Shown here piece after piece: positions 59,682 to 64,000 of a DNA stretch of 64,000 nt. Under the pieces are notes generated by a model. The model was not told the origin of the DNA, searched no databases, and worked only from the letters and a program-made list of their open reading frames with translations. Source of the stretch: Burkholderia ubonensis subsp. mesacidophila (GTDB taxonomy: Bacteria > Pseudomonadota > Gammaproteobacteria > Burkholderiales > Burkholderiaceae); the NCBI RefSeq assembly GCF_002097715.1, contig NZ_CP020738.1, forward strand, positions 744,001-808,000, in the 5' to 3' direction. The translations under genes and the position numbers were made by a program. The first letter of the stretch is position 1; the number at the start of each line of letters is the position of its first letter.

Positions 59682-61064
59682 ATGAACATCAAGGCTGGAC
59701 TCTGCGGGGCGTTGTTGTTGCTTGCAACGGCAACGGCATATGGACTCGGCGCACAAAGCGGGCAAGCGCAGTCGCCGGCGCCTGCGTCGTCCACTCCTGC
59801 CATCCCGGACGCTGCCATGGCGCAGCTTGGCGCGCGGGCTCGTGCATTTGTTACGGGCCTCGAGGTGGATCCGGATTCCGAAAACGGGCGCATCCTCGTG
59901 CAGTGGTTGATCAAGATCGCGCTAGTTCCGGAATTTAGCGCAAATCTGAGCACACTCGACGCTAGCCCCAATCCGCTGGGGAGCGTCACGTTTTCTTCGG
60001 AGAACCGGTTGAAGATGTTGCGATCGATGAAAGTAGTCGCAAGCGAGTCTCGGGACGACTGCAAGATAAAGCAGCCGGGACGAGACGATCTTGGGGGGCT
60101 CGCGAAAACCCTTTCACCGAAAGGACTCCGGAGCGCGCTGGAGATGATCGAGGTCATCTTGACGCAACGATCTGGGCAGGCCGGCGTGGAAGAGCATTAC
60201 ACCGTAGCCGAATTGCTCGATGCGGACGCGCGCCTCAATTCAGTGGCGTTGCCTGAATCGCTTTCGAAGGGCCACGAATCGGATAATTGCGCGTTGTTCG
60301 CGTTCCTCATCGACGCAGTGGTCGCGCTGCCGGAGCCGCAGCGGCGGCGCGCAACCTACGAATTCTTCAAGAGGATCGGTGGCGGCAAGCAGGCAAGCGA
60401 AAGCGTGCTCGGCGATCCGGCCGCATACCTGGACGACGTGTTCGACGAGCGCCGCCTGCCGGATTCCATCCGGCGTCGCCTGCCGCCCGACGGCAGCCGT
60501 CCGTTGCCCTTTTCGCGTTTGATCGTGGATGCGGAGTGGGTGAACAAGTCGGCGCCGGAAGCCGCCTTTCTGATCACCGATACCTATGTCAATCGGCGCA
60601 ATAACGGTGTCGTTGCCGAGCTCGTGACGTCGCAAGACAAGTCCGGAAAGACGACATGGTCGGACTTCACGTTGAGCTTCGGCATTGCGGACATGTTTTA
60701 CCAGAGCGTGGGGAGCGACACGACCATGCTCCGTACGCTGAAGGACGACACGGCAATCGCGATCGCGAACCAGCCGATGGTGAAGGGAAAGCGGATCGAG
60801 ATACCCATTCCTCAGCCGTCGCGCAAGGGTGAATTGTCGAGGCGCTGTGAAGTCGGAATGACGGTGCCGGCGTCGACGATCTTTCACACATTGACGGGGG
60901 ATGCCGTCGACCTGGCGTGCAGCGAGATCGGGAAGGACGGCACGACGACCCGTGTCCGCGCCACCTGGCTGAGCGATTACGGCGTCACGCTGAGCAGGGC
61001 GTTCGACGGCGAAGAAGGGCGGACCGACGTCGTCATCAAGAACGTCACGATCGTGAAGCCATGA
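59682..61064 (+). CDS. Secreted protein of unknown function
   Basis: This 460-residue product has a signal peptide (about 1-24, LLLLATATAYGLGAQS). The mature part has a helical N-terminal half (AELLDADARLNSVALPESLSKGHESDNCALFAFLIDAVVALPEPQRRR) and a beta-rich C-terminal half (GELSRRCEVGMTVPASTIF) with several Cys. No known domain is recognised. Its stop overlaps the start of the Sel1-repeat gene (ATGA), so the two are translated together and probably act together in the envelope. Confidence 0.75.
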   Translation: MNIKAGLCGALLLLATATAYGLGAQSGQAQSPAPASSTPAIPDAAMAQLGARARAFVTGLEVDPDSENGRILVQWLIKIALVPEFSANLSTLDASPNPLGSVTFSSENRLKMLRSMKVVASESRDDCKIKQPGRDDLGGLAKTLSPKGLRSALEMIEVILTQRSGQAGVEEHYTVAELLDADARLNSVALPESLSKGHESDNCALFAFLIDAVVALPEPQRRRATYEFFKRIGGGKQASESVLGDPAAYLDDVFDERRLPDSIRRRLPPDGSRPLPFSRLIVDAEWVNKSAPEAAFLITDTYVNRRNNGVVAELVTSQDKSGKTTWSDFTLSFGIADMFYQSVGSDTTMLRTLKDDTAIAIANQPMVKGKRIEIPIPQPSRKGELSRRCEVGMTVPASTIFHTLTGDAVDLACSEIGKDGTTTRVRATWLSDYGVTLSRAFDGEEGRTDVVIKNVTIVKP

Positions 61065-64000
61065 CGGTGACGGGTGAACATCGACCGCGCATGCGTACGA
61101 ATGCGCGAGCGTCATGCGTGGATGATCCTGTCGGGGGCAGCGCGTTGGCAGGCGGCGCGACGGCGGGCCGTCAACCCACCGAGTGCGTTCGTCATGCGTT
61201 GAAGCGGTCGGTTGGCGTCGTCGGGTTGATTGCCGCGTTGGCAGGGTGGCCCGAGGCTGTCCCGGCGGTGCCGCTGATGCCGCGTATGGATGGCGCGACG
61301 ACGCAGGCATTTCCGCTGCCGCTCGTCGACGACACGACGCCTTGCGTGCTGACGATGAGAGGCCCGTCCTGGAGTGTTTCGCCGCTCGACAAGCCTGAGG
61401 CGCGGCGCGACACCTGCAGGAAGGAAGCGGCGGCCGGCAACCTGACTGCCAGGGCCATTTACGGCGAGATGATGCTGTACGGCTACGCCGCCCGGCCGGA
61501 CCTGGCTCGGGGCGAGGCGATCCTGATGTCGGCCGCGGGCGACGGTTCGGTGCTGGCACGGCGGGCGCTCGGCAATCTTTATCGCGATGGCGCCGTGTTG
61601 CCGCAGGACTATGCACGAGCGCAGGCGCTTTTCGCGTCGGCGGCGCGCGACGGCGACGCCGAGTCGGCGAACCTGCTCGGCCAGATGAGCGCAAACGGGC
61701 AGGGGCAGCCGGTCGACGATGTCGCCGCCTACCGGTACTTCGTTGCGGCAGCCGACGGAGGGTCCGTCAACGGCGCAACCAATGCGGGGAAGCTCGCCCT
61801 GACCGGGCGCGGGGTGTCGCGCGATCCCGCTGTCGCGGCGGCCTGGCTGTCGCGAGGCGCGGCAGGCGGCGATGCGAGTGCGCAGGTCCTTCTCGGCTTG
61901 ATGCTCGTGCGCGGCGATGGCGTGCCGCGGGACGCCGACAAAGGGGCGGCGTGGTTGCGCATGGCTGCCGCACAGGACAACGTCGACGCGTGGGTGGCGC
62001 TGGGCAATCTCTATCTGACGGGCATCGGCCGGCCGCGGGACGAGCATCGAGGCTTCAGCCTGATGTCGGCCGCGGCCGAGCGTGGCTCCGTGTATGCGCA
62101 GCGCAGGCTCGGCGAACTGTACGAAAGCGGAACAGGCGTCGCGCGGGACGATGCCAAGGCGCGCGTCTGGTATCAGGAAGCGGCCATCGGCGGCGACACG
62201 TGGGCGCGTTTCGCGCTCTCGAACGACTATCGCGACGGTCGCGGCGGCCCGGTCGACCTCGAGGCGGCGCTTGGCTGGATGCAGGGCGCCGCGGATGCGG
62301 GGCTGGTCGTCGCCCAGAACGATCTCGGCGTGATGCTGGAGAACGGCACCGGTACGAAGCCGGACCGCGCCGCTGCCAGGGCATGGTATGAAAAGGCCGA
62401 CGCACAAGGCTATGGGATCGCGTCGCTCAATCTCGCCCGTTATGCGTTTCGCGGCGAAGGGGAGCCCGCGAATTTTCACAAGGCGTTTCAGCTTGCCAGC
62501 CGCGGCGCGGAGCGCGGCAGCGTTGCCGCGGCATTGATGGCCGCGAACATGGCATGGCAGGGCCAGGGCACGCCGGTGGATCGACCGCGCGCGATGCAAT
62601 GGCTCCGGTTTGCCGCGGATCGCGGCAATGTCGAGACAGCACGGTGGATCGGCTTTCAGTATCTGGCCGGTACCGCGGTGCCACGCGACGAGCAAGCCGC
62701 GCTGCACTACCTGAAGCTTGCGGCGGACGCCGGCGACCCGACCGCCGGCGTGTGGCTGGGCGCCTATCTGGCCGAACAGCGGATGTCCCATGCCGGCAAG
62801 ACGGGCCTTCAATGGCTGGAGGCGCTCGCGAGCCGGCAGGTTCCCGAGGCTTATTCCGCGCTCGGCTATGCATACTGGCGCGGCAAATCGGGCGGGCCCG
62901 ATCCGAAGGCCGCGCTCGACTGGTTTTCGCGTGGCGCGAAACTGGGCGACCCGGCGTCACAGGCCTGGCTGTGTGCCACGTATGCGGACGAAGGCAGCAA
63001 GTCGAGTCGGCGACCCGAAGCAACGCGCTGGTGCCGAATGGCCGCAGACAAAGGCAATGTCGGTGCGATGCGCGTGCTTGCATCAGCCGCCGTCAACCTT
63101 GTTGCAGCCGACGAACGCGCCTATTGGCAGTGGAAGCTCGCCGATCGCGGCGAGCGGACCTATCAGTCGATGCTGGGCGATGCGTACGATCTGGGCGACG
63201 GCGTGCCGGTGGATTTCGATGCCGCAATGTACTGGTTTCGCCGGGCGGCGGAACAGGGTGATGTGTCTGCCCAGGCGTCGCTCGCCTGGCATCTGTCGGT
63301 CGGCTTGGGAGGGCGAACCGACGAATACGAAGCGTTTTCATGGGCGCTGCGTGCCGCGCCGGAGAGCGCCGAGGCGAAGCGGATGGCGGGTATCGCGTAT
63401 CTCTACGGTCGCGGCGTGGGGCGCGACCTGGCCGAGGCCCATGCCTGGATTGAAAAGGCGGCGAGCGCCGGGTCGCAGTGGGCTGAAAGCGATCTTGCGT
63501 TGTTGTACGAAACCGGAGCGGGTGTGCGGCGCGACGAGGCAACCGCGCTGGACTGGCACCGGCGCGCTGCCGGACGCGGCTCGGAGGTGTCGGAGATCGC
63601 GCTTGCGTTGCGCGGCGTGGCGGCGGGAGACGAACTGCGGCTTCCGCCCAACGAGACGCGATGGCTGGTGCCTGCCGATGCGACCTCGACCCTGTGGAGC
63701 GGTGCTGCCGATCGCAGCTGGGATGGCCTGTCGTGCCTGAGTGTGGCCCTGTTGGGGGATCCTTTCATGCAGTACGCCGTCGGCATGCGGTTTCTGGTCG
63801 GCAATGGCGTACCGAGAGACAGGGCGCTCGGTGCCGCGTGGATTGCACGGGCTCGCAGGAGTTTTGATGCCGTACCCGAATTCCGGAAGTATGGCGCCGC
63901 GACGGCGATCATCGAAGAGCGGGTTGCGCAGCGATTGGGAGACGACGAGAAGCGGCGGGCCGCGGATATCGGCGCGAATCTGGTCGCGACGGTGCGTTGA
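61061..64000 (+). CDS. Large secreted Sel1-repeat protein
   Basis: This 979-residue protein has a hydrophobic segment near residues 48-68 (VGVVGLIAALAGWPEAVPAV), probably a signal or anchor after a long N-terminal extension. About 20 Sel1-like (tetratricopeptide-type) repeats of 34-38 residues follow; typical repeats read ALGNLYRDGAVLPQDYARAQALFASAARDGD and LGVMLENGTGTKPDRAAARAWYEKAD. Sel1 arrays are protein-binding scaffolds in signalling and secretion. The start at 61061 overlaps the upstream stop (ATGA); an internal ATG at 61091 is possible. The stop is on the very last bases of the window. Confidence 0.85.
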   Translation: MTVTGEHRPRMRTNARASCVDDPVGGSALAGGATAGRQPTECVRHALKRSVGVVGLIAALAGWPEAVPAVPLMPRMDGATTQAFPLPLVDDTTPCVLTMRGPSWSVSPLDKPEARRDTCRKEAAAGNLTARAIYGEMMLYGYAARPDLARGEAILMSAAGDGSVLARRALGNLYRDGAVLPQDYARAQALFASAARDGDAESANLLGQMSANGQGQPVDDVAAYRYFVAAADGGSVNGATNAGKLALTGRGVSRDPAVAAAWLSRGAAGGDASAQVLLGLMLVRGDGVPRDADKGAAWLRMAAAQDNVDAWVALGNLYLTGIGRPRDEHRGFSLMSAAAERGSVYAQRRLGELYESGTGVARDDAKARVWYQEAAIGGDTWARFALSNDYRDGRGGPVDLEAALGWMQGAADAGLVVAQNDLGVMLENGTGTKPDRAAARAWYEKADAQGYGIASLNLARYAFRGEGEPANFHKAFQLASRGAERGSVAAALMAANMAWQGQGTPVDRPRAMQWLRFAADRGNVETARWIGFQYLAGTAVPRDEQAALHYLKLAADAGDPTAGVWLGAYLAEQRMSHAGKTGLQWLEALASRQVPEAYSALGYAYWRGKSGGPDPKAALDWFSRGAKLGDPASQAWLCATYADEGSKSSRRPEATRWCRMAADKGNVGAMRVLASAAVNLVAADERAYWQWKLADRGERTYQSMLGDAYDLGDGVPVDFDAAMYWFRRAAEQGDVSAQASLAWHLSVGLGGRTDEYEAFSWALRAAPESAEAKRMAGIAYLYGRGVGRDLAEAHAWIEKAASAGSQWAESDLALLYETGAGVRRDEATALDWHRRAAGRGSEVSEIALALRGVAAGDELRLPPNETRWLVPADATSTLWSGAADRSWDGLSCLSVALLGDPFMQYAVGMRFLVGNGVPRDRALGAAWIARARRSFDAVPEFRKYGAATAIIEERVAQRLGDDEKRRAADIGANLVATVR

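Overview
The window is about 67% GC, has Burkholderiales-type gene content and reads as a Burkholderia (probably Burkholderia cepacia complex) chromosome segment. The pointers are DUF4148 proteins, a czcCBA/irlRS-like metal island, a TpsA/TpsB contact-dependent inhibition locus, PAAR-type T6SS cargo and several LysR/TetR-divergent catabolic operons. It looks like accessory-rich secondary-replicon DNA. This assignment is inferred from gene content and composition, not from a database match.

Left part (1-9017). A lipoprotein with very long Ser-Gly-Thr repeats runs off the left edge on the minus strand. Then come a carboxymuconolactone-decarboxylase-like protein; an SDR / Baeyer-Villiger monooxygenase / alpha-beta hydrolase operon (alcohol to ketone to ester to acid) divergent from a TetR gene; LysR divergent from GST; a PNPOx-like flavoprotein; and a small DUF2970 membrane protein. 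An IS110-type element follows (9034 to about 10190), with a structured non-coding end that could encode its guide (bridge) RNA.

Middle-left (10400-18070). A TonB receptor, a PnuC-type permease and an APH-like kinase form a probable vitamin-salvage operon behind a long structured leader. Next is a T6SS cargo island: three PAAR-type genes (one frameshifted), a low-GC M35-type metallopeptidase effector and a secreted immunity candidate. The island ends next to an inverted 110-bp fragment of pnuC.

Metal island (18370-28520). An RND efflux system (CzcC, CzcB, CzcA) is followed by a CzcR/CzcS two-component pair, two DUF4148 proteins, a small lipoprotein and a secreted protein. A recurrent TGAC-N7-TCATG box precedes czcC and both DUF4148 genes and is a candidate regulon operator.

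Housekeeping and RNA repair (28546-36769). MetY-like sulfhydrylase and an O-methyltransferase come first. Then comes a sigma54-dependent RNA-repair locus: RtcR (plus strand), and on the minus strand a -24/-12 promoter, two tRNA-like RNAs, an SPFH/slipin protein carrying an in-frame 450-bp duplication, RtcB ligase and an RlaP-type nucleotidyltransferase.

36896-44500 holds a SUKH-3-like protein, TetR divergent from a DJ-1/PfpI protein, an unrecognised membrane-anchored protein, a LysE exporter, and LysR divergent from a tartrate dehydrogenase plus MFS transporter.

Right part (44600-58600) is a Burkholderia-type bcp/cdi locus. It has a 3145-residue TpsA exoprotein with an HNH-like C-terminal toxin, an Imm33-like immunity protein, a truncated copy of the bcpB 5' end, a decayed second nuclease toxin, an orphan SUKH immunity gene, intact bcpB, and a lipoprotein. 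The window closes with a P-loop kinase, a secreted protein of unknown function and a 979-residue Sel1-repeat protein that ends on the last base.
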